A program made the translations under genes and the position numbers. Positions 17,766-27,383 of a stretch of 64,000 nt of DNA are shown here, in pieces (positions within the stretch are counted from its first letter, which is position 1; each line of letters starts with the position of its first letter). The DNA is taken from NCBI GenBank assembly GCA_946534895.1, contig CAMNDE010000006.1, positions 1 through 64,000 of the forward strand, read 5' to 3'. Below the pieces are notes generated by a model that worked only from the letters and a program-made list of their open reading frames with translations, was not told the origin of the DNA and made no database searches. Source of the DNA: UBA2943 sp946534895. GTDB lineage: Bacteria > Bacillota > Clostridia > Christensenellales > Aristaeellaceae.

Positions 17766-17795
17766 AAAAAATGCAGCTGTGAGCTGCATTTTTTT
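17766..17795. terminator. Bidirectional terminator
   Basis: ATGCAGCT-GTG-AGCTGCAT flanked by six A and seven T, so it can work on both strands between the convergent GNAT and GH125 genes. Confidence 0.85.
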
Positions 17796-17812
17796 CTTTA
17801 TGGCGCGGAGAT

Positions 17813-19102
17813 TCATGCCCTGTCCGGAAGCAGCGGGGCGGCCTTTTCCACAAACTCGCTGAATATGGAATTGGCCCAGGCAAACCAGGGACGCGTGAAC
17901 TGCGCCGGATCATCCTTGTGAACGCCCTCGTGCATGAGCATTGTGCCGGCATCCATGTGTTCCAGCATGTCAGCAAGGGCGGTGATTTCCTCCGCGCTGT
18001 CCGAGGTCAGTCCCTGAACGCACAGGGAAATGGGCCAGATATAGTCTTCAGGCGTGTGCGGGCTGCCGATGCCTCTGGCGCAGGTGCCTTCATAGTAATA
18101 CGGGTTTGACTGGCTCAGCACCATGCGGCGCGTGTTTTGATAAACTGGATCATCCGCAGGTACGCAGCCGAGGTACGGGAGGCTGAGCAGGCTGGGCACA
18201 TTGGCGTCATCCATGAAAAGATGATTGCCCAGACCGTCCGTCTCATAGGCATAGACGTCGCCGAAGACGGGGTGACGGACGACGGCGTACTTGCGGATGC
18301 CCTCCCGGACCTCAGCGAGCAGAGTGCCGGCGCGCTCGCACAGAGAAATGTCATGCATGACGGTCTGCGCAATCTCCATGATCTGCTCAAGCGATGTGGC
18401 AGCAAACAGATTGGAGGGCACCAGGTATCCGTACCGGCAGGCATCATCACTGGGACGGAAGCCGCTCCAGATCATGCCGGTATAGGCTACGGGCGTGCCT
18501 CTGCCGCCGTTTTCCAGAGTGTCGGAGGGTGGACAGTTGCCGCGCTCAAAATAGTAGGGCGATGTTTCCGCGTGATGCTGCTCGGTTTCCCATACATGCA
18601 GGATGGTGTCGACGGCTTTCCGGAACTGGTCTGTGCACCAGGAGACATCCCCTGTCTGCTTCCAGAAGGCATGGGTCAGGCGGATGGGATAGCAGAGGGA
18701 GTCGATCTCATACTTCTGCTCCCAGATCCAGGGCTCCTGCTCCGGTGTCCAGCTGGTCCGGTCCGCATACCCGTGCCGGCCGCTGGCTTCCCGGTTGAAC
18801 GCGTTGGCGTAGGGATCCAGAATGATGTACTGGAACTGCCGCCGCATGAGCCCGAGGATGGTTTCCCTGACTTCCGGGAAATTCCGGGCGGCGGGCAGGT
18901 AATGGTAGACCTGGGCGGAGGAATCCCGCAGCCACATGGCCGGGATGTCCCCGGTGATCAGAAACACAGAGCCGTCGGACCGCTGCAGGGTGGTATCCCA
19001 GGTGCTCCGGAAACACTGGCGGTACATTTCGGCCAGCTTATCCCGTCCTTTGCTGACAAGCAGCTGGTAAACCGGGGCGGTGGCATCCATCATCCAGTTC
19101 AT
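17813..19102 (-). CDS. Exo-alpha-1,6-mannosidase, GH125
   Basis: 429 residues with no signal peptide. GH125 enzymes are inverting exo-alpha-1,6-mannosidases with an (alpha/alpha)6 fold. The family signature ITGDIPAMWLRDSSAQVYHYL is at about 49-69, followed by DPYANAFNREASGRHGYADRTSW and EIDSLCYPIRLTHAFWKQTGD, with GTPVAYTGMIWSGFRPSDDA later. With GH38 nearby it suggests intracellular breakdown of mannose-rich glycans. It is 87 bases downstream of the uncharacterised 766-residue protein on the same strand, which is probably a functional partner. Confidence 0.93.
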   Translation of the reverse strand: MNWMMDATAPVYQLLVSKGRDKLAEMYRQCFRSTWDTTLQRSDGSVFLITGDIPAMWLRDSSAQVYHYLPAARNFPEVRETILGLMRRQFQYIILDPYANAFNREASGRHGYADRTSWTPEQEPWIWEQKYEIDSLCYPIRLTHAFWKQTGDVSWCTDQFRKAVDTILHVWETEQHHAETSPYYFERGNCPPSDTLENGGRGTPVAYTGMIWSGFRPSDDACRYGYLVPSNLFAATSLEQIMEIAQTVMHDISLCERAGTLLAEVREGIRKYAVVRHPVFGDVYAYETDGLGNHLFMDDANVPSLLSLPYLGCVPADDPVYQNTRRMVLSQSNPYYYEGTCARGIGSPHTPEDYIWPISLCVQGLTSDSAEEITALADMLEHMDAGTMLMHEGVHKDDPAQFTRPWFAWANSIFSEFVEKAAPLLPDRA

Positions 19103-19189
19103 GACAAAGTCCTCCTTATACAGTGCACCGGCGGCAGGATGCAGGGGTGCAGCATCTTTTTCACGGGGAAGGTACGGACGGTGAAGGGG

Positions 19190-21490
19190 TTATTCCATGC
19201 TTCCCGAGACGAGAATTCCGCTTCCCGTGCTCCGGTAATCCAGAAGAAGCGTGCGGGTTTCCGCGTCCCAGGCGGAACACAGCTGCACAGGATGCCCGTC
19301 AGTATCCGCCGCGCTCAGGTCTTCCGGCGCTTTCGGCAGCCGAATCCGGACAAAGGCGTGGATCCCCTGGGCCGCGCGTAAATGCAGCATCAGGGCATCC
19401 GGGGTCACGCGGGTCTCTTCGATCCTGGCGGAGGATCCGATCACGCGGAACGACTCGTTTTCGATTTTCGAGAAATCGAACAGAATGGCGCTGCTGTCGG
19501 GCTGGATTTCCTTCCGGTGTAGAATCCGGAAATCGTTTTCCAGCATGTCCGCAAACAGACCTTCAAAGACTTTGGGCTCATCACTGACGCTTTCATCCAT
19601 GACCGCGCTGATCAGGTACGGCCCGCGCCAAAGGGTCAGATGATTGCGGTCCTGCCAGAATATGCCCGCTTCCTCAAGCACCTGATGGACAGTATTGCGC
19701 CACAGGTCCGCCGCCTCTCTGGAAAGGCAGAAACGGAACGGGGGAGTCCGGACCACAGTAACGGCGCCTTTGCCGGAAGGATATGTGCCATTCGGCGCAC
19801 TTGCCTGTATGCCGCACAGGTGGAGAAGATGCCCGGACGGATCCGCATACCCGGCATCTGCCCACCAGGAACGCACCTGATGGAACGGGTCCGAGCTGTC
19901 GCCGACATAGACCAGACGTCCGCCGGCCCGGACCCAGGCTGCCAGTTCCTCATGAATGACGGGTGAGGCGGGCTTCTGGAATTCATAGCTCAGGATGAGT
20001 ACACGCATGCCCCTGAGATAGCCGGGAAACCGCTGCAGATTGTCCAGCTGCACAGGCCGGACGGCCAGGCCGTACTTGAGCAGGGGCAGCGCCAGACCAT
20101 AGAACTGCGGGAATGCGCCGCTCTGGATGAAATCCAGGGCCAGATCCCTGTCTGCGGCAATTTCCTGCATGAGCTGCCGGGAATGCTCCCGGTTGAATGA
20201 GACCGGATCCGTATTCTTGCAGAGAACAGAGAACATCCGGCCCGCAAGCCCGGTGTTTTTCCCGGTGCCGTCGGGAAACGTGCGCTGATACAGAGCGCTG
20301 TCGGACAGAAAGATGCCCACGTCGCTCTGCTGACCGTCGAATTTCCACTCCGGCTGGTCCATGTCCCCAAGCATCTGGAAAACGGAGGAAAGCAGGGTGG
20401 CGTAGCTTTCGGGAATGGGCTTCGGCTCCACGCTTCCGTGAAGGGCCCGGAGCGCCTGCCCGGCTGCCGTGTTTTCATCATAGGAAGCACCTGCGGGCAG
20501 ACGCGGGTATCTGCCTTCAAACACCCGGTGGGGCCATGGGCAGATCTCGTAGTGCCACACCATGGGCTGGAGCAGGGAAGCGGTCAGCGTCTTGCGGTAA
20601 TTGAGCTCATAGTTTTCCCAGGTATACAGAGGACGGTCTTCAATGGGATCGTTCAGGAACCACATCTGACGGTCCGTGCCCCGGACGAGCTCCTGCATGA
20701 CGCCGTACTCCAGAAAGGCGGTCTCAAACGTGCGCTCCCGGTAGATGCCCTCATAGACATTGCCTTCCCGGCTGGTGCCTGTCCAGACCTGGGCAATATA
20801 GCCGTCCACCGAGGGAATGTTCAGAAGCTCCGCCTCGGGACTGAGGATTTTCCAGGTCGTGTAATTGATCAGGCTGTGGGTGGGCACATAGAAGCGCAGT
20901 TCCTTCTGATAAGTCCGGCGGGCATACTCCTTGACTGCCCGGCTGATGCGCTCAATGGCCCGGCAGTACAGGTATACCTTCAGCCGCGCGCAGCGCCAGG
21001 CCGCGTCCGTGCCTGAATGCGGGGGCTGCCAGGGCTCGTGATACCATTCCTCGTATTCCCGGCGGAACGCGGGGGAGTATCCGCTGAAATCCCAGTATTC
21101 CGGTTCCTCCATATGAATGGCTTCCACGCCGCAGTCCACGGCAGGCTTCAGCTTTTCAATCAGATAATCCGCAAAGGAAAGGGTCGGGCACATATAGGGC
21201 ACGGTGGGGTTGTGGGAAACTTCCCTGTCATCGCGGCTGCGCTGGGCTTCATCCCAGTGCTTTTTTCCGTCCCAGTCCCCGTCCAGGTAATCCTGGTATT
21301 CGCCCCAGGAAATACCCGTCATGAGATGCACGACATATCCCTGCTCGCGGAAGGCGCGGACCCTTTCGGGCATGCTGGGATCAATGCCGTACACCATGAC
21401 AAAGTCACAGCGCAGATCAATCATGGGGGAATAGGGTGCCAGTTCCTGGCAGCCTGTCAGTTCCGTATGAGGGGAGCGGATATAGGCCAT
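19190..21490 (-). CDS. Uncharacterised large hydrolase-like protein (GH42-type architecture)
   Basis: 766 residues, cytoplasmic (no signal peptide). I do not recognise a named family. The N-terminal half looks like a TIM barrel: GYVVHLMTGISWGEYQDYL, then VEAIHMEEPEYWDFSGYSP with acidic residues Glu128, Glu129 and Glu131 as catalytic candidates, and VWHYEICPWPHRVFEG near residue 330. Residues about 470-600 look like a class I amidotransferase-like domain (MRVLILSYEFQKPASP, AAWVRAGGRLVYVGD), the arrangement of GH42 beta-galactosidases, and the C-terminus is beta-rich. It is co-directional with the GH125 exo-mannosidase, so a role on mannosides is inferred. The start follows an AGGAG site ten bases upstream. 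Confidence 0.6.
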   Translation of the reverse strand: MAYIRSPHTELTGCQELAPYSPMIDLRCDFVMVYGIDPSMPERVRAFREQGYVVHLMTGISWGEYQDYLDGDWDGKKHWDEAQRSRDDREVSHNPTVPYMCPTLSFADYLIEKLKPAVDCGVEAIHMEEPEYWDFSGYSPAFRREYEEWYHEPWQPPHSGTDAAWRCARLKVYLYCRAIERISRAVKEYARRTYQKELRFYVPTHSLINYTTWKILSPEAELLNIPSVDGYIAQVWTGTSREGNVYEGIYRERTFETAFLEYGVMQELVRGTDRQMWFLNDPIEDRPLYTWENYELNYRKTLTASLLQPMVWHYEICPWPHRVFEGRYPRLPAGASYDENTAAGQALRALHGSVEPKPIPESYATLLSSVFQMLGDMDQPEWKFDGQQSDVGIFLSDSALYQRTFPDGTGKNTGLAGRMFSVLCKNTDPVSFNREHSRQLMQEIAADRDLALDFIQSGAFPQFYGLALPLLKYGLAVRPVQLDNLQRFPGYLRGMRVLILSYEFQKPASPVIHEELAAWVRAGGRLVYVGDSSDPFHQVRSWWADAGYADPSGHLLHLCGIQASAPNGTYPSGKGAVTVVRTPPFRFCLSREAADLWRNTVHQVLEEAGIFWQDRNHLTLWRGPYLISAVMDESVSDEPKVFEGLFADMLENDFRILHRKEIQPDSSAILFDFSKIENESFRVIGSSARIEETRVTPDALMLHLRAAQGIHAFVRIRLPKAPEDLSAADTDGHPVQLCSAWDAETRTLLLDYRSTGSGILVSGSME

Positions 21491-21628
21491 GGCTTCTCAT
21501 CTCCTGCGTGGCTGGGAATGCATACAGACAAACGCGGGTATATGTAAAGGATACCATGCGGGAAGCTGCGAAGCAATCCTGTTCCCGCGCGAACCTGTCC
21601 GCTTTTTCAGGCATTCCGGGCATCGGGG

Positions 21629-21678
21629 ACAAAAGAAAGCCCGGAAGCCTGGCTGCTGATGCTGCCGGGATTCCGGGC
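21629..21678 (-). terminator. Terminator of the DegV gene
   Basis: Stem GCCCGGAA (21639-21646) with TTCCGGGC (21671-21678), followed on the minus strand by TTTCTTTTGT, about 50 bases beyond the stop. Confidence 0.55.
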
Positions 21679-21727
21679 ATGGAAACGGACCCGCCTGGGT
21701 CACGCGGTGGATGCCGGGTAGGCGGGA

Positions 21728-22579
21728 TTATTCGCCTGCGATAAACAGTACGCCGAGCGTGCCGGGACCGCAGTGGCTGGACACGGTGCAGCCTGCACGC
21801 GTGATGAGGATTTCATCAAAGTGGTGCAGGCCTTCCAGGTACGTTTTTATCTGGCCTATGATTTCATCACTGCAGCCGGAGTGGGTGATGAATACGCGGT
21901 CAGGCTTGGCGGTGAGCAGGTCGGGTTCCATGTCATGCACATATTTTGTGAAGACCACGGGCATCTTGCCGCGGTATTTCTTGGTGGCCAGCATGCGGCC
22001 GTTTTCGACGGCAATCCGCGGATGCAGGTTCAGCGTGCTGCCCAGCAGGGCGGCAACACTGCTGCAGCGTCCGCCCCTGTGCAGGTAAGTCAGTGTGTCG
22101 ACCACAAAGCTTGCCCGGACTCTTGGGCGGATGGATTCCAGGTGCCGGATGATTTCATCCGCTCCGCATCCCTGCGAGGCCATCAGCGCTGCCTCAATGA
22201 CCTGCAGTCCGATGCCGGTGGAAAGATTCTCCGAATTGAAGACATGGATTTTCTGATCTGCTTTGAGCTCCGCTGCGGCCATCCGGAACACGTTTCCGGT
22301 GGTGGACATGGTATCGGAAATGGAAAAGCAGATGACTTCGTCTCCGCTTTCCACATAACGCCGCAGCAGCTTTTCCACTGTGTCATAGGATACGGCGGCA
22401 GTGCGGGGCGTGGTTTTGTTGGCATCCGACCAGACATAGATTTCATCCGGCGTGATATTTACGCCGTCAAGATACTCCCTGTCCCCCAGTTCAATGCACA
22501 GGGGCACAATTTCAATGCTGTAGCGCTTGATCAATTCCGGCGACAGATCACAGGTGCTGTCGGAAACGATTCGGATCAT
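21728..22579 (-). CDS. DegV family fatty-acid-binding protein
   Basis: 283 residues, typical DegV/FakB length. These cytoplasmic proteins bind a fatty acid and in many Firmicutes present it to the FakA kinase for phosphorylation. The N-terminal IVSDSTCDLSPELIKRY, the TPRTAAVSYDTVEKLLRRY segment and FVVDTLTYLHRGGRCSSVAALLGSTL (which holds the fatty-acid carboxylate-binding region) are all present. No FakA gene is in the window. It is divergent from the broken MATE gene, with a TATAAT on its own strand at 22626-22621. Confidence 0.93.
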   Translation of the reverse strand: MIRIVSDSTCDLSPELIKRYSIEIVPLCIELGDREYLDGVNITPDEIYVWSDANKTTPRTAAVSYDTVEKLLRRYVESGDEVICFSISDTMSTTGNVFRMAAAELKADQKIHVFNSENLSTGIGLQVIEAALMASQGCGADEIIRHLESIRPRVRASFVVDTLTYLHRGGRCSSVAALLGSTLNLHPRIAVENGRMLATKKYRGKMPVVFTKYVHDMEPDLLTAKPDRVFITHSGCSDEIIGQIKTYLEGLHHFDEILITRAGCTVSSHCGPGTLGVLFIAGE

Positions 22580-22620
22580 GATACATCCTCCATAGGAAAA
22601 ATAGCCGGTTCTGCCTATTT

Positions 22621-22626
22621 ATTATA
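22621..22626 (-). promoter_or_regulatory. -10 element of the DegV promoter
   Basis: TATAAT on the minus strand 42 bases before the start codon. The expected -35 region is poor. Confidence 0.4.
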
Positions 22627-22727
22627 TCATTGAACAGTAAAATACAAAAGTGCATCCTGGTATGTGCGCATGCAGGGCATGATTGAAGGACAGATGATTA
22701 CTGCAACAGATAACGCAATATTGTTTC

Positions 22728-22756
22728 TTGTCCGCGTCCGACCCCGCCGGTATAAT
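22728..22756 (+). promoter_or_regulatory. Promoter of the MATE gene
   Basis: TTGTCC (22728-22733), 17 bases, then perfect TATAAT (22751-22756), 31 bases ahead of the ATG. Confidence 0.65.
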
Positions 22757-22787
22757 CATTGCAGACCGATCAGACGGAGGGAAAGAC

Positions 22788-23478
22788 ATGCACGAAAAGC
22801 GCGGTCAATATGAAGCACTGTTCAGGGATCAGCCGGTGTGGAAATCCATCTTTGCCCTGGCGGTGCCGTCGCTTCTGACCATACTGATCATGATCTTCTA
22901 CAATATGGCCGACATGTTTTTCATCGCCCGGCTGGGCGACACGGTAAAAGTGGCGTCGGTTTCCATTGTCACTCCGGTGTTCAGCACGATCATGGCGCTG
23001 AGCACGATGATCGGCGTGGGCGGCAGTGCCACCATCGCGGGTGCCTTCGACAGGGGAGACTCGGAAAGGGCGGGGAATGTGTCCAGTCTATGCTTCTACA
23101 GCGCTGCCCTGCTGCTGATCTTCCAGAACCCGCTGCTGCGCCTGCTGGGCACCAAGCCGGAAATGATGGAGGATTCGCGCACCTATCTCCAGGTGCTTGC
23201 CTGCGGGACGGTGTTCATGCTGATCTCCTCGGCCATGGGCATGCATGCTGGTCCGGGCGGAGGGTGCGGTCAAGGAGGGCATGTACGGCAATCTGGCGGG
23301 AACGCTGACCAATATTGTGCTGGATCCGCTGTTTATCCTGGTGTTTGGATGGGGTGTTGCCGGAGCGGCAGCGGCCACGGTGATCGGCAACATGGTGAGC
23401 ACTTGCTATTACATTTCCCTGGTGATCGCGGGCATCATGACCGCTTTCCTGATTCCCCTGCTGGTCAGGCTCCTGTGA
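22788..23478 (+). pseudogene. Broken MATE-family efflux transporter
   Basis: ATG at 22788 after ACGGAGGG starts MHEKRGQYEALFRDQPVWKS and continues as a normal MATE N-terminal half (FALAVPSLLTILIMIFYNMADMFFIARLG). Near 23240 the frame shifts: the reading frame before it ends in nonsense-like sequence, and the next frame resumes with MLVRAEGAVKEGMYGNLAGT. After YYISLV the protein jumps to IAGIMTAFLIPLLVRLL and stops at 23478. The total is about 230 codons against some 450 for the family, so there is a frameshift plus an apparent internal deletion of the second half. The promoter and ribosome site remain intact. A sequencing error could explain the shift but not the missing length. Confidence 0.82.
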
Positions 23479-23642
23479 CGGGCTGAAATAGAGAGCATCA
23501 GGCATGAAAATCATGCTCAGGAACCAAATGGCCGGCATGCTGCCGGAAAAAAACTGAAACAGCTGAACCGATACCGGTATTTCCGTTTTTGTCCTGGAGA
23601 CTGTTGATTGTCCGACAGTGTCCGTGACTTTTTGCACTGCTC

Positions 23643-23671
23643 TTGTGGGATATGCCCGTCTCCGTTATACT
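23643..23671 (+). promoter_or_regulatory. Promoter of the LacZ-type gene
   Basis: TTGTGG (23643-23648), 17 bases, TATACT (23666-23671), leaving a leader of about 125 bases before the GH2 start. The rest of the 23479-23803 gap shows only a short palindrome near 23530. Confidence 0.55.
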
Positions 23672-23803
23672 TGTCCTATAAAGGCCGATGGTGCGGGCGT
23701 TTTCCAGAGAGACAGGGGGATTTTTTGCCGTACCCATGGCCGGTTTCTGAAACGGCGGCCCGGCATGTGAAAGTCCGACGCAGACAGTAAAAGGAGGCAG
23801 CTT

Positions 23804-26770
23804 ATGAAATTACCCGGATATCATGAGAGTTTTGAGCATCTGCATGTCAACACCCTGCCCAATCATGCGTATTTCATTCCTTTTGGCAGCCGGGAGACGG
23901 CACTGTGCGGCGAGCGTACCGGATCGGAACGGTTTTTCCTGCTCAGCGGCAAGTGGAGCTTCCGCTATTATGAGAGCCTGCTGGATGTGCCGCAGGATAT
24001 TATTGAGCAGCCCATGAGTGAAACCACGATCCCTGTTCCGTCTGTGTGGCAGTGCCATGGATATGACCGCCATCAGTACACCAATGTCATGTATCCCATT
24101 CCCTTTGATCCGCCGTATGTGCCCTTTGAGAATCCCTGCGGACTGTATTCCCGCAGCTTCGTCTGGGAGTCTCAGGCGCAGGAAAAGGCCGCTCTGTGCT
24201 TTGAGGGCGTGGACAGCTGCTTCTACCTGTGGATCAACGGTACGTTTGCGGGATACAGTCAGGTTTCCCATTCCACCTCCGAATTTGACGTGACGGACAT
24301 GCTGCGCCAGGGCGAAAACCGTATCGATGTGCTGGTGCTGAAATGGTGTGACGGCACCTATTTTGAAGACCAGGACAAGCTGCGCATGTCGGGCATCTTC
24401 CGGGATGTATACATCCTGCGCCGCAGTGAAGAGCATCTGCGGGATTATTTCGTACGCACGGCGCTGAAAGAGGGCTATACCGCAGCCGAAGTATCGGTGG
24501 AACTGGACCGGGCGGGTAATGCCCCTGTCAGATACTGGCTGCTGGATGCTGACGGAAAGGAACTGCTGCAGGGGAAAGCGGCGGACAGCATTTCGCTTTC
24601 TCTTGAAAACCCCATTCTGTGGAACGCTGAAAATCCTTATCTGTATACGCTGCTGATGCAGTGCGGTGAGGAATGGATCGCGGAAAAGGTGGGTCTGCGC
24701 GAAATCTGCATTGACCAGGGCGTGGTCAGGATCAACGGACAGGCCATCAAGTTCCGCGGCGTCAACCGGCATGACAGCGACCCGTTTGTGGGCTATGCCG
24801 TGGGCATGAAGGAGATGCTGAAGGATCTGGAGGTCATGCGGCTTCATAATGTCAACGCCATCCGCACCAGCCATTATCCCAACGCGCCGGAGTTTCTGCG
24901 CCTCTGTGACCGGTTTGGCTTCTATATCATTGATGAAGCGGATATTGAAACGCATGGCGTAGGACCGGCTACCCAGAATTACGACACACTGGCGGATGAC
25001 CCGGTGTATGCTCCGGTATTCCTGGACCGCATCCAGCGCTGTGTCCAGCGCGATAAGAACCGGCCCTGCGTGGTGATCTGGTCCATGGGCAATGAGTCAG
25101 GCGCGGGCTGCTGCTTTGTGGAAGCGCAGGCATGGACGAAACAGTTTGATCCGTCCCGGCTGGTGCACTATGAGCGCTCCTGGCAGAATGACCTGGAAGG
25201 ACAGCTGAACACGGACCTGTTCAGCCGCATGTATCCCAGTCTGGAGGAAATGGAGCAGTACTTCACTGACGGGAAAAATCCCAAGCCCTATATCCTGTGC
25301 GAATACTGCCACGCCATGGGAAACGGCCCCGGCGATCTGGAGGACTATTTCCAGTTCTTCCACAGCCATGACCGGCACTGCGGCGGCTTTGTGTGGGAGT
25401 GGTGCGATCATGCCGTGTACATGGGCCGCACTGTCGACGGCAGGCCGAAGTATTACTATGGCGGTGATTTTGGCGAATACCCGCATGACGGGAATTTCTG
25501 CATGGACGGCCTGGTATATCCGGACCGCACGCCCCACAGGGGTCTGATCGAATATCGGAATGTGTACCGCCCGGCCCGCGTCGTTGCCGCGGATGTTTCC
25601 GGGGGCCGCTTTACGCTCTGGAACACGCTGGATTTTACCTCTCTGGGGCAGGCAGTCTGCATGACATACACCATTCGCCAGAACGGGCAGGATATCTGTA
25701 CCGCACCCGTTCCCGCAGAACTTCTGGACATTGCGCCGCACGGGCGCAGGGAAATCACACTGACGTATCCAAAGCAGCTGACAGGCGACTTTGCGGTGCA
25801 TTTTACGGAATATGCCCTGAAGGGCACGGACCTGGTTCCTGCCGGCACCTTCCTGGGTGAGGATGAAGCGGGCAGGCAGTGCTATACGGCCCCGGAACTG
25901 CCGGAAGTTCAGGGGGAGATCCAGGTGCGGGAAACAGAGCGTCAGCTGATCATAAGCGGACCGGATTTCCGCTATGTGTACAGCAAAACACGTGCCTGCT
26001 TTGATGAAATGACCAGCCATGGCCGGTCGCTGCTCAGTCAGCCAATGGAATGGAATATCTGGCGTGCGCCCACGGACAATGACCGTCGGATCAGGGTGGA
26101 GTGGAGCAGGTTCAACTTTGACCGCGCCGGTTCCCGCAGCCATGGTACCGAGGTTACGCTTGAAAACGGCTGCTGTGTGCTGCGGAGTGAGTTTGTCATC
26201 TGCATGGTGGTGAATGCTTCTGCGGTAACGGGCAGCGCGGTATGGACGATCCGGCCGAACGGCGAAGTAGAGGTCACAGTGGATGCCCGGCGGAATCCGC
26301 AGATCCCGGCACTGCCAAGATTCGGCCTGCGGTTCCGTCTGCCCAGGAGCCTGTGCAAAGTGGAATATTTTGGCTTCGGCCCCTATGAGAGCTATGTGGA
26401 CAAGCATCGCTCCAGCTTCAGGCACCTGTATCAGGCAGACGCTGCACAGATGCATGAGGATTACATCAAGCCCCAGGAAAACGGCAGCCACTGCGGATGT
26501 TCTTATCTGGAAGTGCGGGATTGCCTGGGCGGCCTGCGTGTACATGGGGACGATTTCAGCTTCAATGTTTCTCCCTATACGCAGGAAGAACTGACTGTGA
26601 AAAAGCACAACTTTGAACTGGAAAAGAGTGATTCCGTCATCCTGTGCGTCGATGCGTTCCAGACGGGTATCGGCTCCAACAGCTGTGGACCGATGCTGCG
26701 TGATGAATATGCTTCCCCGTCAGATATTGCCATGCATGTCACGTTCTCTCCGTTCGGTGTGTCAGAATAA
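23804..26770 (+). CDS. Beta-galactosidase, LacZ-type GH2
   Basis: 988 residues after AAAGGAGG, matching the five-domain LacZ layout: jelly roll (about 45-210), two Ig-like domains flanking the TIM barrel (about 310-600), and the C-terminal small-chain domain (about 700-985, NIWRAPTDNDRR and CGCSYLEVRD). The acid/base is Glu431 in WSMGNESGAG and the nucleophile Glu500 in ILCEYCHAMGN. It hydrolyses terminal beta-galactosides such as lactose or galacto-oligosaccharides in the cytoplasm. It stands alone, with its own promoter and a hairpin downstream, and no lactose transporter is adjacent. Confidence 0.95.
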   Translation: MKLPGYHESFEHLHVNTLPNHAYFIPFGSRETALCGERTGSERFFLLSGKWSFRYYESLLDVPQDIIEQPMSETTIPVPSVWQCHGYDRHQYTNVMYPIPFDPPYVPFENPCGLYSRSFVWESQAQEKAALCFEGVDSCFYLWINGTFAGYSQVSHSTSEFDVTDMLRQGENRIDVLVLKWCDGTYFEDQDKLRMSGIFRDVYILRRSEEHLRDYFVRTALKEGYTAAEVSVELDRAGNAPVRYWLLDADGKELLQGKAADSISLSLENPILWNAENPYLYTLLMQCGEEWIAEKVGLREICIDQGVVRINGQAIKFRGVNRHDSDPFVGYAVGMKEMLKDLEVMRLHNVNAIRTSHYPNAPEFLRLCDRFGFYIIDEADIETHGVGPATQNYDTLADDPVYAPVFLDRIQRCVQRDKNRPCVVIWSMGNESGAGCCFVEAQAWTKQFDPSRLVHYERSWQNDLEGQLNTDLFSRMYPSLEEMEQYFTDGKNPKPYILCEYCHAMGNGPGDLEDYFQFFHSHDRHCGGFVWEWCDHAVYMGRTVDGRPKYYYGGDFGEYPHDGNFCMDGLVYPDRTPHRGLIEYRNVYRPARVVAADVSGGRFTLWNTLDFTSLGQAVCMTYTIRQNGQDICTAPVPAELLDIAPHGRREITLTYPKQLTGDFAVHFTEYALKGTDLVPAGTFLGEDEAGRQCYTAPELPEVQGEIQVRETERQLIISGPDFRYVYSKTRACFDEMTSHGRSLLSQPMEWNIWRAPTDNDRRIRVEWSRFNFDRAGSRSHGTEVTLENGCCVLRSEFVICMVVNASAVTGSAVWTIRPNGEVEVTVDARRNPQIPALPRFGLRFRLPRSLCKVEYFGFGPYESYVDKHRSSFRHLYQADAAQMHEDYIKPQENGSHCGCSYLEVRDCLGGLRVHGDDFSFNVSPYTQEELTVKKHNFELEKSDSVILCVDAFQTGIGSNSCGPMLRDEYASPSDIAMHVTFSPFGVSE

Positions 26771-26890
26771 ACCCCGATTTCCATCCTGCCGGCGGGGCCG
26801 GGATGGTTGCGCTGGGATATAACGCGCGGCTGACCAGGGAAGGGCAGAATGCATGAAAATGTGCTGCCGGGAAGGCGGCTGTACATACTG

Positions 26891-26927
26891 AAAGCGCTTT
26901 GCAGAAAAAGTCTGCAAAGCGCTTTCT
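26891..26927. terminator. 16-bp perfect hairpin after the GH2 gene
   Basis: GAAAGCGCTTTGCAGA, loop AAAAG, TCTGCAAAGCGCTTTC, then TTGATTTC. A very stable stem lying between convergent genes; the U-tract is weak. It is the only structure seen between 26771 and 27029. Confidence 0.6.
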
Positions 26928-27029
26928 TGATTTCAGGGACTGCATGGCGCAGCCCTTCACGTTGGTGAAGGTCATGACGGGGAACACCAGCTGCGCCGCC
27001 GGACCGGGTCAGGGCAATGCCCGGGCAGG

Positions 27030-27383
27030 TCATGCCATCAGGTTCCGGAAGGCCTCAAAGGAATCATCACTCATTTCCCAGCTGAAGGAAATGGCATCGC
27101 GCATGGCCAGGGACGGTTCCACACCGGCTCTTGTGAGCAACTGCTGGAAAAAAAGGACGCGTGTCCGGAGCCGTTCGGAATGTGTTTTCCCTTTGGCGGT
27201 AAAGACCAGATTTCCATCGGGTTCCACTTCCATCAGTTCCTGCTCCCGCAGCTGCCGGAGTGCAGTACTGACGGCGGCTTTGGATACACCCAGATAATGT
27301 GCCACATCGACAGATCTCACGCACGGATATGTTTCCTTGAGCATCTGCACGGCAAACAGATATCGGTCGTGTGTGCTGTTCAT
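27030..27383 (-). CDS. Short DtxR/MntR-like metal-dependent regulator
   Basis: 117 residues. Residues about 8-65 form a winged helix of the DtxR type (VDVAHYLGVSKAAVSTALRQLREQELMEVE), followed by GKTHSERLRTRVLFFQQLLTRAG, the start of the metal-binding and dimerisation region. The protein ends there, without the C-terminal SH3-like domain and shorter than MntR (about 140). It overlaps the AraC-like gene by four bases (ATGA) and diverges from the FTR1 iron operon, so it is the likely iron-responsive repressor of that operon. TTAG/CTAA-type palindromes in the shared promoter region fit this. Confidence 0.82.
   Translation of the reverse strand: MNSTHDRYLFAVQMLKETYPCVRSVDVAHYLGVSKAAVSTALRQLREQELMEVEPDGNLVFTAKGKTHSERLRTRVLFFQQLLTRAGVEPSLAMRDAISFSWEMSDDSFEAFRNLMA

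Noticed and set aside
26889..26905. TGAAAGCGCTTTGCA resembles a catabolite-responsive (cre) site.
   Set aside because: It lies downstream of a gene and is fully explained as one arm of a 16-bp terminator-like hairpin; the trailing CA is misplaced for cre.
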